DNA of 64,000 bases from positions 124,001 through 188,000 of the forward strand of contig MGOY01000014.1 in NCBI GenBank assembly GCA_001797275.1, written 5' to 3'. A program made the translations under genes and the position numbers. The notes under the pieces were generated by a model, which was not told where the DNA came from, made no database searches, and worked only from the letters and a program-made list of their open reading frames with translations. Each line of letters begins with the position of its first letter. Position 1 is the first letter of the stretch. Positions 37,931-47,371 of the stretch are shown piece by piece. Source of the stretch: Clostridiales bacterium GWF2_38_85. Its GTDB lineage: Bacteria > Bacillota > Clostridia > Oscillospirales > CAG-382.

Positions 37931-39133
37931 ATGGCTAAACAGAAATTTGAGCGCAGTAAGCCTCATGTTAATATTGGAACAATCGGTCACGTTGACCACG
38001 GTAAAACTACTCTTACAGCAGCAATAACAAAAACATTGGCTTTAACAGACCCTACAATTCAATTCCTTGCATATGATCAGATAGATAATGCTCCCGAAGA
38101 AAAAGCAAGAGGTATTACAATCAATACTCGTCACGTTGAGTATCAAACAGCAAACCGTCATTATGCACATGTTGACTGCCCGGGTCATGCTGACTATGTT
38201 AAAAACATGATCACCGGCGCGGCTCAGATGGATGGTGCTATCCTTGTTGTTTCGGCAGCAGATGGTCCTATGCAGCAGACTCGTGAACACATTCTTCTTG
38301 CTCGTCAGGTTGGTGTTCCTGCAATGGTTGTTTACATGAACAAATGTGACATGGTAGATGACGAAGAACTCCTTGAAATCGTTGAAATGGAGATTCGTGA
38401 CCTTCTTACAGAGTACAAGTTCCCGGGTGATGAAATTCCGATTATCCGCGGTTCTGCAAGAGAAGCTCTCCTTTCCGAGAGTAAAGATATAAATGCTTCC
38501 GAATACAAATCAATTATTGAATTAATGAAAGCAGTTGACGAATATATTCCTACACCTGAAAGAAAATCAGATATGCCTTTCCTTATGCCTGTTGAGGACG
38601 TTTTCTCAATAACAGGACGTGGAACAGTCGCTACAGGTAGAGTTGAGCGTGGCAGAATTAAGCTTAACGAGGAAGTTGAACTCATCGGTCTTCGTCACGA
38701 GCCTAAGAAAACAGTTGTTACCGGCATAGAAATGTTCAAAAAACTCCTTGACTTCGCTGAAGCTGGAGACAACATCGGTGCATTGCTCCGTGGTGTTCAG
38801 AAGAACGAAGTTGAAAGAGGACAGGTTCTTGCAAAATCCGGTTCAATTAAGCCTCTTTCCAACTTTGTTGGTCAGGTTTACGTTCTTACAGAAAAAGAAG
38901 GAGGACGTCATAAGCCCTTCTTCTCGAACTATCGTCCTCAGTTCTACTTCAGAACAACAGACGTTACAGGTGTTATCACACTTCCTGAAGATGTTGAAAT
39001 GTGCCGTCCCGGCGATAATGTTGACATGAAGGTTGAACTCATTACACCAATCGCTATTGAAAAGGGACTTCGTTTCGCTATCCGTGAAGGCGGTAAAACA
39101 GTCGGTTCTGGCGTTGTTATTGAAATTAAATAA
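37931..39133 (+). CDS. tuf: Translation elongation factor Tu
   Basis: Delivers aminoacyl-tRNA to the ribosome; 400 residues, family length. G1 is '[14 protein letters not shown]', G2 '[12 protein letters not shown]', G3 '[18 protein letters not shown]' and G4 '[12 protein letters not shown]'. The domain III kirromycin/tRNA region '[10 protein letters not shown]' is present. AGGAGG precedes the ATG with ideal spacing, as expected for a highly expressed gene. It is the last gene before an FMN riboswitch. Confidence 0.98.
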   Translation: MAKQKFERSKPHVNIGTIGHVDHGKTTLTAAITKTLALTDPTIQFLAYDQIDNAPEEKARGITINTRHVEYQTANRHYAHVDCPGHADYVKNMITGAAQMDGAILVVSAADGPMQQTREHILLARQVGVPAMVVYMNKCDMVDDEELLEIVEMEIRDLLTEYKFPGDEIPIIRGSAREALLSESKDINASEYKSIIELMKAVDEYIPTPERKSDMPFLMPVEDVFSITGRGTVATGRVERGRIKLNEEVELIGLRHEPKKTVVTGIEMFKKLLDFAEAGDNIGALLRGVQKNEVERGQVLAKSGSIKPLSNFVGQVYVLTEKEGGRHKPFFSNYRPQFYFRTTDVTGVITLPEDVEMCRPGDNVDMKVELITPIAIEKGLRFAIREGGKTVGSGVVIEIK

Positions 39134-39148
39134 TTAAAATTTAATATT

Positions 39149-39311
39149 TTGAACGGGGCAGGGTGTAAATCCCTACCGGCGGTATAGCCCGCGAACCTTT
39201 TAACATTAAACATAGTTTTATGCTTGGAAGGCCGATCAGGTGAAATTCCTGAGTCGACGGTGATGATTAATTGTCGTTATGATAATTGTTAAAGTCCGGA
39301 TGGTAGTTCAT
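39149..39311 (+). ncRNA. FMN riboswitch (RFN element)
   Basis: The conserved RFN blocks are readable: 'GGGGCAGGGTG', 'CCCTACCGGCGGTA' and 'AGCCCGCGA' at 39155-39196, 'GGCCGATCAGGTGAAATTCC' at 39230-39249, 'GTCGACGG' at 39253-39260 and 'AAAGTCCGGATGG' at 39291-39303. P1 is TGAAC (39150-39154)/GTTCA (39306-39310). FMN binding is expected to favour the terminator at 39364 and shut off the downstream riboflavin transporter. Confidence 0.97.
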
Positions 39312-39363
39312 TGATTATAATATCAAATCATTTTTTTATATTTGTATTATAAGAGTTTATTTA

Positions 39364-39393
39364 CGCCCCCGTATTATCGGGGGCGATTTTCTT
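39364..39393 (+). terminator. Riboswitch expression-platform terminator
   Basis: CGCCCCCG (39364-39371) / CGGGGGCG (39378-39385) followed by ATTTTCTTTTT. It lies between the FMN aptamer and ribU, so FMN-bound RNA would terminate here. Confidence 0.9.
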
Positions 39394-39413
39394 TTTGAAA
39401 GGAGAAAAAATTG

Positions 39414-39962
39414 ATGAGAAAATATCAAAAACTTATAACACTTGCGATGCTTGCAGCGATATCAATCGTTCTTGTTGCGTTGATCAGATTCCCGATGTTT
39501 TTACCTTATTTGGAGTATGATCCTGCGGATATACCAATATTGCTTGGGGGTTTTATGTTTGGGCCGTTAAGCGGATTACTTTTAGCAGTTGTTGTTTCTG
39601 CAATACAGGCAATGACAGTCAGCGCTTCAAGTGGATGGATCGGATTTGTTATGCATGCTTTAGCAACCGGCGGAATGGTTCTTGTTGCGAGCTTATTTTA
39701 TAAGTATTTCAAATACCCAAAAAACAACATAGCTAAAAATGTTATTGCATTGATTTTAGGCAGCTTAACCATGACTGTAGTAATGATTGCGATGAATCTG
39801 TTGTTAACACCCATTTTTGCTCATACAACAGCGAAATATATTTGGGAAAATATGATGTTCACATTTATTGTGCCATTCAACCTTGTAAAATCGGGTATCA
39901 ACAGCGCGGTTGTATTTGTTATTTTTCCGATTATACAAAAAATTATAAAAAACCGTGCTTAG
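39414..39962 (+). CDS. ribU: Riboflavin ECF transporter S component RibU
   Basis: Membrane S subunit of 182 residues that binds riboflavin for the ECF transporter, with about six helices. 'LEYDPADIPILLGGFMFGP' is the RibU signature. Identification is strengthened by the FMN riboswitch and terminator directly upstream. The ATG at 39414 is nine bases after AAAGGAG; the TTG at 39411 is in frame and also possible. No rib biosynthesis genes are nearby. The EcfA/A'/T module must be encoded elsewhere. Confidence 0.95.
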   Translation: MRKYQKLITLAMLAAISIVLVALIRFPMFLPYLEYDPADIPILLGGFMFGPLSGLLLAVVVSAIQAMTVSASSGWIGFVMHALATGGMVLVASLFYKYFKYPKNNIAKNVIALILGSLTMTVVMIAMNLLLTPIFAHTTAKYIWENMMFTFIVPFNLVKSGINSAVVFVIFPIIQKIIKNRA

Positions 39963-39984
39963 CAGGGCAATTAACAACTTCCTA

Positions 39985-40013
39985 TTGAAATAAGCTAAGA
40001 AATATGATATAAT
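39985..40013 (+). promoter_or_regulatory. Promoter of metK
   Basis: TTGAAA (39985-39990), 17 nt spacer, TATAAT (40008-40013). No SAM riboswitch was seen in the short leader. Confidence 0.65.
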
Positions 40014-40081
40014 AAAAAATAATAATTTATGGAATTGATTATTCGATTAATATATATCATATAAAGAAAAGAGATATGAAA

Positions 40082-41263
40082 ATGAAGAAGTTTTTTACAT
40101 CAGAATCTGTAACTGAGGGGCATCCCGATAAATTATGCGACCGTGTTTCGGACGCTGTGCTTGATGCAATACTTGAAAAAGATCCAAAAGCAAGAGTTGC
40201 CTGTGAAACAGCCTGCACAACAGGTATAGTATTTGTTATGGGTGAAATAACAACAGATACCTATGTTGATATTCAGTCACTTGTACGTGAAACCGTCAGG
40301 GAAATCGGTTATGACCGTGCGAAGTATGGTTTCGACTGTGACACCTGCGCAGTTGTAACTTCGATACACGAACAATCACCCGATATTGCAATGGGCGTCA
40401 ACAAATCGCTTGAAGCAAAAAGCGGTATAGATAAGGATGAATTCGAAATCGGTGCAGGTGACCAGGGTATGGTATTCGGATTCGCTTGTGATGAAACACC
40501 CGAGCTTATGCCATTGCCGATAATGCTCAGTCATAAGCTTGCTAAGAAGCTTACCGAAGTCAGAAAAACAAAGTTGTTGCCATATCTGAGACCGGACGGA
40601 AAAACCCAGGTAACGGTTGAATATGAAGACGATATACCCAAGCGCATTGATGCAATAGTTGTATCTTCGCAACATGATGAAAACACACCTCTCGAGAAGA
40701 TAAGAGAAGATATTATCAGGGATGTTATTAAGATAACTATACCGAAAGAATATATTGATGATAATACAAAATTCTATGTCAATCCGACCGGCAGATTTGT
40801 TATAGGCGGTCCTAACGGTGACAGCGGTCTGACCGGCAGAAAGATAATTGTCGATACATACGGTGGATACGCAAGACATGGCGGCGGTGCATTCTCCGGT
40901 AAGGACCCAACAAAGGTTGATCGTTCTGCAGCATACATGGCAAGATATGTAGCAAAAAATATTGTTGCCTCAGGACTTGCAAAAAAATGCGAGGTGCAGA
41001 TTGCTTATGCAATCGGTGTTGCTTCTCCGCTTTCTGTTCTTGTTGATACCTTTGGGACAGGACTTATCAACGACGAAAAGCTCGCAGAAATTGTTGTTAA
41101 AACAATCGATTTAAGACCGTCAGCAATTATCGATTACTTCAAACTCAGAAGACCTATCTACAAGCAGGTATCTGCATACGGTCATTTCGGTCGTACAGAG
41201 CTTGATGTACCGTGGGAGAAGATTGATGTTGCCGAAAAAATAAAAGCACAAGCAAATATATAA
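40082..41263 (+). CDS. metK: S-adenosylmethionine synthetase
   Basis: Makes SAM from methionine and ATP; 393 residues. '[16 protein letters not shown]' (N-terminal substrate region), '[16 protein letters not shown]' (methionine/ATP loop) and '[19 protein letters not shown]' (P-loop-like) are all present. ATG at 40082 gives the usual MKKFFTSES start with a GAGA site about seven bases upstream; ATG at 40076 adds two residues. It may be the first gene of a run with the small membrane-protein gene, recD2 and comF. Confidence 0.97.
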   Translation: MKKFFTSESVTEGHPDKLCDRVSDAVLDAILEKDPKARVACETACTTGIVFVMGEITTDTYVDIQSLVRETVREIGYDRAKYGFDCDTCAVVTSIHEQSPDIAMGVNKSLEAKSGIDKDEFEIGAGDQGMVFGFACDETPELMPLPIMLSHKLAKKLTEVRKTKLLPYLRPDGKTQVTVEYEDDIPKRIDAIVVSSQHDENTPLEKIREDIIRDVIKITIPKEYIDDNTKFYVNPTGRFVIGGPNGDSGLTGRKIIVDTYGGYARHGGGAFSGKDPTKVDRSAAYMARYVAKNIVASGLAKKCEVQIAYAIGVASPLSVLVDTFGTGLINDEKLAEIVVKTIDLRPSAIIDYFKLRRPIYKQVSAYGHFGRTELDVPWEKIDVAEKIKAQANI

Positions 41264-41313
41264 CACATATAATGGTATCGTAACTGTAATTTTATAAAAG
41301 CAGGTGCTATACC

Positions 41314-41676
41314 GTGAAAACAATTTTAGATATATCTGTCGCTTTCTTTTCAGTTATAGGTATGATTTCTGCTGCTTGGTGGATTATCGAAAGTATATAT
41401 CGGGCGAGACAAAAAGGGTTAACAGGTACTTATTTGTATATCCCTGCAGAAAAAGAAGACGAAGAAGATGCGGCAAAAATTCTCGGCAGTATTATCGATA
41501 AGAAAACAAAAGGCTTTTGTGGAACAATTCTGGTTTTATGTACTGATAATATCGACAAAGACTTGGTTATTGATGAATTCTGTGAAAAATTCGGACGAAT
41601 TTATAAATATGAGGCAGGTTGTATAGAGATAAGGAAGTGCTGCGATGGATTTGATAACAATAGAAGGAACGATTGA
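41314..41676 (+). CDS. Small single-helix membrane protein, unknown function
   Basis: A 120-residue protein, not recognised. One transmembrane helix (~5-26) is followed by a soluble mixed alpha/beta domain with 'TGTYLYIPAEKEDEEDAAKI' and 'GTILVLCTDNIDKDLVID'. The pattern of alternating hydrophobic strands suggests a compact fold. The GTG start at 41314 has CAGGTG seven bases upstream. The last 32 bases overlap the start of recD2 in another frame, so translation of the two is likely coupled. The C-terminal end (CDGFDNNRRND) lies in that overlap. Confidence 0.65.
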   Translation: MKTILDISVAFFSVIGMISAAWWIIESIYRARQKGLTGTYLYIPAEKEDEEDAAKILGSIIDKKTKGFCGTILVLCTDNIDKDLVIDEFCEKFGRIYKYEAGCIEIRKCCDGFDNNRRND

Positions 41677-43852
41677 AAATATTGTTTTTTCCAACGCAGA
41701 CAACGGATACACTGTCTGTAGAATAAGCACACCTACTGATCTGATAACAGCGGTAGGTGTGATGCCATATATAGCGGTCGGTGAATGCATCCTTGTGAAC
41801 GGCACCTGGGAAAATCATAACTCATACGGCAGACAGCTCAGAATCCAGTATTATGAGAAACAGCTGCCAAAGGATGTTGGAGCAATATATAAGTATCTTT
41901 CTTCCGGTGCGATCAAGGGTATCGGTAAAATTACAGCTGAACGAATTGTTGACACATATGGAATCAACGCATTTGATGTTATAGAAAACAATCCTGACTG
42001 GTTGACAAGCATTAAGGGTATAACTCCTAAAAAAGCTCAAGGTATAAATGACAGCTATATGTCGCAATATGGTCTTCGTTCAATTATGGTGTTCTGCGGA
42101 AGTTATTTTGGACCTTCGTTATCAGTTAAAATTTATAAAAAATATGGGCTCGAATCAATCGGGGTTGTAAAGCTGAATCCATATATACTATCCGATACAA
42201 TCAATGGAATCAGTTTTCGTAAAGCAGATGAGGTTGCAAAATCTCTCGGGTTTGAACATAACAGCAAGGAAAGAATGATTGCAGGCATAAAAAACACACT
42301 GATGACAGCAGCATATCAAAATGGACATTGTTTTCTTCCTTATGATAAATTGATATCCACTGCAAGCACATTATTGAAGGTCGAGCCACAGGAAATTACC
42401 GAGGTTGTCAACTATATGCTTGATATGCAAGCACTGATAGCAATAGAAGTTAATGATGAGAAAGCAATTTATCTGCCTATGTTTGCCGAGGCAGAAAGAT
42501 ATATAGCAAAAAAACTACTTGCAATATCGGAGAATGCACCGGAATACAAGTTGAAAAATGTTGAAAATGAGATTAAATACCTCGAAAAAGAATATAACTT
42601 TGAATATGCAAGCGAGCAGGAGGAAGCAATTCTTTCTGCTGTCAGCAACAGTCTCACAATTGTAACCGGTGGACCAGGCACAGGTAAAACAACAGTAATA
42701 AAAGCAATTATAAGTATTTTTCAACGGCTCAGTATCCCGTTTCACCTTGCTGCACCTACAGGAAGAGCTGCAAAACGTATGTCGGAGGCTTCAGGCTGTG
42801 AGGCTGCAACAATACACAGACTGCTCGAAATGAAATACGGCGATGAAATGGAACCAGAGTTCGGCAGAAACGAAAGTATGCCGCTGGAATGCGGTGCATT
42901 GATTGTTGATGAGATGTCGATGGTTGATACAATGCTGATGTATTCGATGCTGAGAGCAATTAAGGTTGGTACCTTACTTGTTTTAATCGGAGATATTGAT
43001 CAGCTACCGCCTGTCGGAGCCGGGCAGGTTCTGCGTGATATGATAAAATCAAACAGTTTCAGTGTTATTTCTCTGACTAAAATATTCAGGCAGGCTGAAG
43101 AAAGCTTGATTGTAAAGAATGCACATGCCATAAACCACGGTGAGATGCCGGTCGTTGACGATAAAACAAGAGACTTCTTTTTTCTTGAACGATCCAATAA
43201 TGAAGAGACTCAGGAGTTAATAATCGACCTTGTTTCAAGAAGGCTACCCCAGACATATAAAATGAATAATATCGACGATCTCCAGGTGCTGTCACCTACT
43301 AGAAAAGGCATACTCGGAACTACTGAGCTAAATAAAAGATTACAGGACAGGCTTAATCCATATAACAGTGTTAAAATAGAAAAACGTGTCGGAGATGTCA
43401 TTTTTCGGACAGGTGACAAGATAATGCAGACACGAAATAATTACGATATTCCATGGCAAAAAAGCGATTCTGAGGGAACAGGGATATTCAATGGAGACAT
43501 CGGAAGAATATTATCGATCGATACTATCGCTGAAGTCATGATCATGGATTTTGACGGCAGGATCGCTGAGTATGATTTCCTGATGCTCGAAGAAATTGAA
43601 CATTCATATGCTATTACAGTTCATAAGAGCCAGGGAAGTGAATATCCGTTTGTCGTTATTCCGGTTTTCGATGCTCCGCCAATGCTTCAAACTCGAAATC
43701 TGCTTTATACAGCTGTAACAAGGGCACAAAAGATGGTTGTTCTAGTCGGATATAAAGAATCTATCGAATATATGATCAGTAATAACAGGATAACTAAAAG
43801 ATATACAGCGCTTCGCAGAATGCTTGAAAATACATTATTAATTGAGCTGTAG
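41645..43852 (+). CDS. recD2: RecD-like ATP-dependent DNA helicase (RecD2)
   Basis: SF1B 5'-3' DNA helicase of 735 residues that acts without RecBC. It has an N-terminal OB domain and helix-hairpin-helix region (~1-200) typical of RecD2. Walker A is 'VTGGPGTGKTTVIKAI' (~340), Walker B region 'ALIVDEMSMVD', motif III 'VLIGDIDQLPPVGAGQVL', motif V/VI 'HKSQGSEYPFVVIP' and 'LLYTAVTRAQKMVVLVG'. It overlaps the preceding small gene by 32 nt and is followed by comF after 45 nt. Role: genome maintenance, mismatch- or replication-linked repair. Confidence 0.95.
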   Translation: MDLITIEGTIENIVFSNADNGYTVCRISTPTDLITAVGVMPYIAVGECILVNGTWENHNSYGRQLRIQYYEKQLPKDVGAIYKYLSSGAIKGIGKITAERIVDTYGINAFDVIENNPDWLTSIKGITPKKAQGINDSYMSQYGLRSIMVFCGSYFGPSLSVKIYKKYGLESIGVVKLNPYILSDTINGISFRKADEVAKSLGFEHNSKERMIAGIKNTLMTAAYQNGHCFLPYDKLISTASTLLKVEPQEITEVVNYMLDMQALIAIEVNDEKAIYLPMFAEAERYIAKKLLAISENAPEYKLKNVENEIKYLEKEYNFEYASEQEEAILSAVSNSLTIVTGGPGTGKTTVIKAIISIFQRLSIPFHLAAPTGRAAKRMSEASGCEAATIHRLLEMKYGDEMEPEFGRNESMPLECGALIVDEMSMVDTMLMYSMLRAIKVGTLLVLIGDIDQLPPVGAGQVLRDMIKSNSFSVISLTKIFRQAEESLIVKNAHAINHGEMPVVDDKTRDFFFLERSNNEETQELIIDLVSRRLPQTYKMNNIDDLQVLSPTRKGILGTTELNKRLQDRLNPYNSVKIEKRVGDVIFRTGDKIMQTRNNYDIPWQKSDSEGTGIFNGDIGRILSIDTIAEVMIMDFDGRIAEYDFLMLEEIEHSYAITVHKSQGSEYPFVVIPVFDAPPMLQTRNLLYTAVTRAQKMVVLVGYKESIEYMISNNRITKRYTALRRMLENTLLIEL

Positions 43853-43897
43853 AATTTGCATAACATAGAATACCATTCTCTATATAAGGAAAAAGCT

Positions 43898-44635
43898 ATG
43901 AATAATTGGATCGAGAAAATATACAAACTGCTGTTTCCTGAAAGGTGTATACTTTGCGACGACGTGATTGCAAATGATGCACCTTTTTGTAGTGACTGTT
44001 ATCAGCTTTGGAGCAAACAGCAAAAGGATGAATGTGTCCTTTGCGGCAAGTCATTGCACGAATGTGAATGCATTAGGTTGCAAAGTATCAAGCAGTCGGT
44101 GTTCTTGTTCTGGTATAGTGGGGAAGCACTGAAAAGCCTGATATACCGACAGAAATCTTTTCTGTGTTCAAAAACAAATCGTTTTTTTGCAACCTTAATG
44201 GTAAACGAAATAAGAAGTAAGATTGAACCAAATAAGAAAGGTGAGCTGCCTTTTGAGGTTATCACATATGTTCCTCGCAGTAAAAAAGCTGTTGTAAAAA
44301 ACGGTTATGACCAGGCAGCTGAGCTTGCAAAAGAACTCTCCAAGCAATTAAATATACCCTGTGTTTGTCTTGTAACCCGTAAACGTGGCGGTCAGCAGCA
44401 GAAAAAGCTCGGTTATACCGTCAGACTTGCAAATATAAAGGGTGTCTTTCATCCAAATGAGTTATGTAAAAGTTACAAGAGTGTACTTCTGATAGACGAT
44501 GTTGTTACAACGGGAGCAACAATTAATGCTGTTGCAGATGCACTCAAGAACGGTGGAGTCAGAAACGTATACTGTGCAGCAATAGCCAAAACCCAACAGA
44601 CCTTCCGCAGAAAACCTAAGGCTGAAAAGCTTTAA
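43898..44635 (+). CDS. comF: ComF family phosphoribosyltransferase-like protein
   Basis: Competence-type protein of 245 residues. An N-terminal double zinc finger ('CILCDDVI...FCSDCY' and 'CVLCGKSLHECEC') is followed by a phosphoribosyltransferase domain with the PRPP motif 'VLLIDDVVTTGATI'. In naturally competent bacteria ComF helps bring single-stranded DNA into the cytoplasm with ComFA, which is not seen here. The ATG at 43898 is chosen because AAGGAAAAAG lies just upstream. An in-frame extension to 43856 has no ribosome site. It is downstream of recD2; the R2 element follows. Confidence 0.92.
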   Translation: MNNWIEKIYKLLFPERCILCDDVIANDAPFCSDCYQLWSKQQKDECVLCGKSLHECECIRLQSIKQSVFLFWYSGEALKSLIYRQKSFLCSKTNRFFATLMVNEIRSKIEPNKKGELPFEVITYVPRSKKAVVKNGYDQAAELAKELSKQLNIPCVCLVTRKRGGQQQKKLGYTVRLANIKGVFHPNELCKSYKSVLLIDDVVTTGATINAVADALKNGGVRNVYCAAIAKTQQTFRRKPKAEKL

Positions 44636-44723
44636 TTGTGTTTTTGCATTTTTTATTTAAAAAATCAGATCAATATTTGTCACTAACTGATATTGCATTT
44701 TTCTCAAATTTATTTATACTGAT

Positions 44724-44829
44724 ATATATTAAACTAACAAATGAATTGTGATTTTATTAATCATGAAAAAGCCATGAAGTATAGGCTTTTTCATGATTGT
44801 TGGGGTAATTCATTTATTAGTTTTATATA
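44724..44829. repeat. R2 palindromic element, copy 2
   Basis: Same ~106 bp layout as 11702-11807: arms AACTAACAAATGAATT / AATTCATTTATTAGTT and a central 15-bp perfect stem AATCATGAAAAAGCC / GGCTTTTTCATGATT. The stem differs from copy 1 at paired positions, so pairing is kept. It lies after comF and before the permease gene and may end the comF transcript. Confidence 0.85.
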
Positions 44830-44857
44830 GGTATATTTTTAACTTATATGAGGTTTT

Positions 44858-46030
44858 ATGAATAAAAACAAAGTTCAAGAAAAGGTTGCGGTATTACCGA
44901 AACCAAGTCCTATAAGAATATTTACTGATAAAGCAGTCAGCTATATTAAAGATCAACCGGTTTTATTTATCGCCATCATTGTAACCGTATTGACAGTAAT
45001 CGTTGTACCTGTTGACAGTACATACAAATCGTATTTCGACGTCAGAACACTCACCTGTCTTTTCTGTACACTTGCGGTTGTGGCAGCATATAAACATATC
45101 TACCTGTTCGAAATAATTGCTCAAGCTATAGTTATAAGGTTAAAAAATCTCAGAAATGTCGTTATAGGTGTTGTTTTTATAACATATATAGCATCAATGC
45201 TGCTTGCCAACGATATGGCACTTCTAACCTTCCTTCCGCTCGGTTATTTAGTGCTTGAAACAACAGGAATGCGTAAATATATCGCATTTACTTTTATAAT
45301 GCAGAACATCGCCGCTAATCTCGGCGGTATGCTTACCCCCTTCGGAAATCCTCAGAATCTATATCTGTTTTCGTATTTTAATATACCAACAGATGAGTTC
45401 TTTCGTATAATGCTGGTTCCGTTTATAACTGCAGCAGTTATGATTTTGATATGCTGTCTGGCTGTAAAACCAATACCTATGACATTGAAGGTTCAGACAG
45501 AGCAGAAACTTAATATAAGGAAAACAATCGTTTATTCATTGCTTTTTATTTTGTCAATTTCAATAGTTTTTCGTCTGATACCTTATCTTTGGGGTACAAT
45601 AGTAATAACTATAGTACTTATGTTTCTTGACAGAAAAGCAGTTGCCGAAGTCAATTATCCTCTGCTTCTGACTTTTTGTCTGTTCTTTATATTTTCGGGT
45701 AATATGTCAAGAATTCCGGCTATTCAAGAAATATTTTCGAATTTTTTACCCGAACACACCTTGATTACAGCAACAATTTCAAGCCAGTTTATCAGCAATG
45801 TTCCAAGTGCTGTTCTCTTATCAAGGTTTACGAATGATTATGCTAGTCTTTTAGTTGCGGTTAATATAGGCGGTATCGGCACACTAGTTGCATCACTCGC
45901 AAGTCTGATAACATTCAATGAATATAAGAAACACTTTAATGATACGCGAAAATATATTTTAAAATTTTCTGCAATAAATTTCAGCTTTCTCACTATATTA
46001 GTTCTCGTTCAGGTATTGATCAATAATTAA
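44858..46030 (+). CDS. SLC13/ArsB-NhaD-type anion permease
   Basis: Membrane transporter of 390 residues with about ten helices. 'MLLANDMALLTFLPLGYLVLE' and the matching 'FISNVPSAVLLSRF' are the paired inverted-repeat signatures of the ion-transporter superfamily that includes SLC13 and ArsB. 'NLGGMLTPFGNPQNLYLFSY' contains the G-N-P-Q/N motif of citrate/dicarboxylate carriers. Substrate could be a dicarboxylate, another anion, or arsenite; sequence alone does not decide. A GAGG site lies upstream. It is a single gene between the R2 element and the pyr promoter. Confidence 0.8.
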   Translation: MNKNKVQEKVAVLPKPSPIRIFTDKAVSYIKDQPVLFIAIIVTVLTVIVVPVDSTYKSYFDVRTLTCLFCTLAVVAAYKHIYLFEIIAQAIVIRLKNLRNVVIGVVFITYIASMLLANDMALLTFLPLGYLVLETTGMRKYIAFTFIMQNIAANLGGMLTPFGNPQNLYLFSYFNIPTDEFFRIMLVPFITAAVMILICCLAVKPIPMTLKVQTEQKLNIRKTIVYSLLFILSISIVFRLIPYLWGTIVITIVLMFLDRKAVAEVNYPLLLTFCLFFIFSGNMSRIPAIQEIFSNFLPEHTLITATISSQFISNVPSAVLLSRFTNDYASLLVAVNIGGIGTLVASLASLITFNEYKKHFNDTRKYILKFSAINFSFLTILVLVQVLINN

Positions 46031-46066
46031 CAAAGTGTAAAAACAGAAAAAAATTCGAATTTGATA

Positions 46067-46095
46067 TTGCATATATCGGTTCATTGTGCTATAAT
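46067..46095 (+). promoter_or_regulatory. Promoter of the pyr operon
   Basis: TTGCAT (46067-46072), 17 nt spacer, TATAAT (46090-46095) with an extended -10 (TGC before it). The leader is only ~25 nt, leaving no space for a PyrR-type attenuator. Confidence 0.65.
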
Positions 46096-46123
46096 AACAA
46101 AAATTGAAGAGAGGGAAAGAACG

Positions 46124-47371
46124 ATGATATTCAAGAATGCAAGAATATATATCGACGGACGCTTTTGTCCGGGCAGCTTAGCTATTTCAAAAAATTCTTT
46201 CACTATCTTTCCTCACTCAGAGCCGATACATTCGGGTACAGTTTTCGATTTTAATAATTTATATATAATACCGGGTTTTTCAGATGTACATGTTCATCTG
46301 AGAGAACCCGGTTTTTCTTATAAGGAGACAATAAAAAGCGGTACGACAGCAGCAGCAGCTTCAGGCTACACCGCTGTTTGTACAATGCCCAACTTGAATC
46401 CTGTACCTGACTCTTACGAAGCTCTGAAGCTGCAGCTTGACATCATCAAAAGAGATGCAAAGATTGCAGTTTACCCTTATGGTACCATAACCAAAGGGCA
46501 AAACGGGAAAGAATTGTCCGATATGGATGCAATGGCTGAATTTGTCATAGGATTTTCTGATGACGGCAGAGGGGTACAATCTGAAGAAATGATGATTGTT
46601 GCAATGAAAAAAATTAAGTCGCTTGACAAGATATTGGCTGCGCATTGCGAAGACAACTCATTGCTCAAAGGTGGAGTCATCCACGACGGTCGATATGCGG
46701 AGAAATACGGATACCCGGGTATATGCTCAGCAAGCGAATTCATGCCCATACAACGCGATCTGAAGCTCGTAGAACAAACGGAATGCAGGTATCATGTTTG
46801 TCATATATCAACAAAGGAAAGCGTTCAGCTGATAAGAGAGGCAAAGAGAAAAGGATTGCCGGTTACCTGCGAAACAGCGCCGCATTACCTGATACTTTGC
46901 GAAGATGATCTGCACAATGATGGCAGATTCAAAATGAATCCTCCACTGCGTTCGGCTGAGGACAGGCAGGCACTGCTCGAAGGACTGGCAGACGGAACAA
47001 TCGATGTGATTGCAACCGACCATGCGCCTCATTCGGCAGACGAAAAGAGCAAGGGACTGTTTAACAGCAATATGGGTGTTACCGGATTGGAATGTGCATT
47101 CCCAATATTATATACTGAGCTTGTGTTGAATCAGAAGGTCATATCACTCGAGAAGCTTATTGACCTGATGAGCTGCGCTCCCGACAGAATATTCGGAATA
47201 AAGAAGAAAGCCGATTTTGCGGTTCTTGATCTTGACAAGCAGTACACAATAAACCCGGCTGAGTTTCTTTCAATGGGGCGGTCAACACCTTTCGATGGCA
47301 GGACAGTAAAAGGTAAAAATATAATGACTATAAAAGATGGGGAGATAATATGGAGTTTAACAGAAAGATAA
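46124..47371 (+). CDS. pyrC: Dihydroorotase
   Basis: Zinc amidohydrolase (class I) that cyclises carbamoyl-aspartate, third step of UMP synthesis; 415 residues. Metal ligands are in 'GFSDVHVHLREPG'; the substrate-binding 'TMPNLNPVPDS', the histidine 'LAAHCED' and the catalytic 'ATDHAPHSADEK' are visible. The ATG at 46124 follows GAGAGGGAAAG; a longer frame begins inside the promoter and is rejected. First gene of the pyr operon; its 3' end overlaps carA by 22 nt. Confidence 0.96.
   Translation: MIFKNARIYIDGRFCPGSLAISKNSFTIFPHSEPIHSGTVFDFNNLYIIPGFSDVHVHLREPGFSYKETIKSGTTAAAASGYTAVCTMPNLNPVPDSYEALKLQLDIIKRDAKIAVYPYGTITKGQNGKELSDMDAMAEFVIGFSDDGRGVQSEEMMIVAMKKIKSLDKILAAHCEDNSLLKGGVIHDGRYAEKYGYPGICSASEFMPIQRDLKLVEQTECRYHVCHISTKESVQLIREAKRKGLPVTCETAPHYLILCEDDLHNDGRFKMNPPLRSAEDRQALLEGLADGTIDVIATDHAPHSADEKSKGLFNSNMGVTGLECAFPILYTELVLNQKVISLEKLIDLMSCAPDRIFGIKKKADFAVLDLDKQYTINPAEFLSMGRSTPFDGRTVKGKNIMTIKDGEIIWSLTER

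Noticed and set aside
39963-40081. SAM riboswitch before metK
   Set aside because: The intergenic stretch is short, AT-rich and lacks the conserved SAM-I core; only a promoter is seen.
46031-46123. PyrR-type attenuator before pyrC
   Set aside because: The leader after the promoter is only ~25 nt; no terminator/antiterminator pair or PyrR-binding motif is visible.
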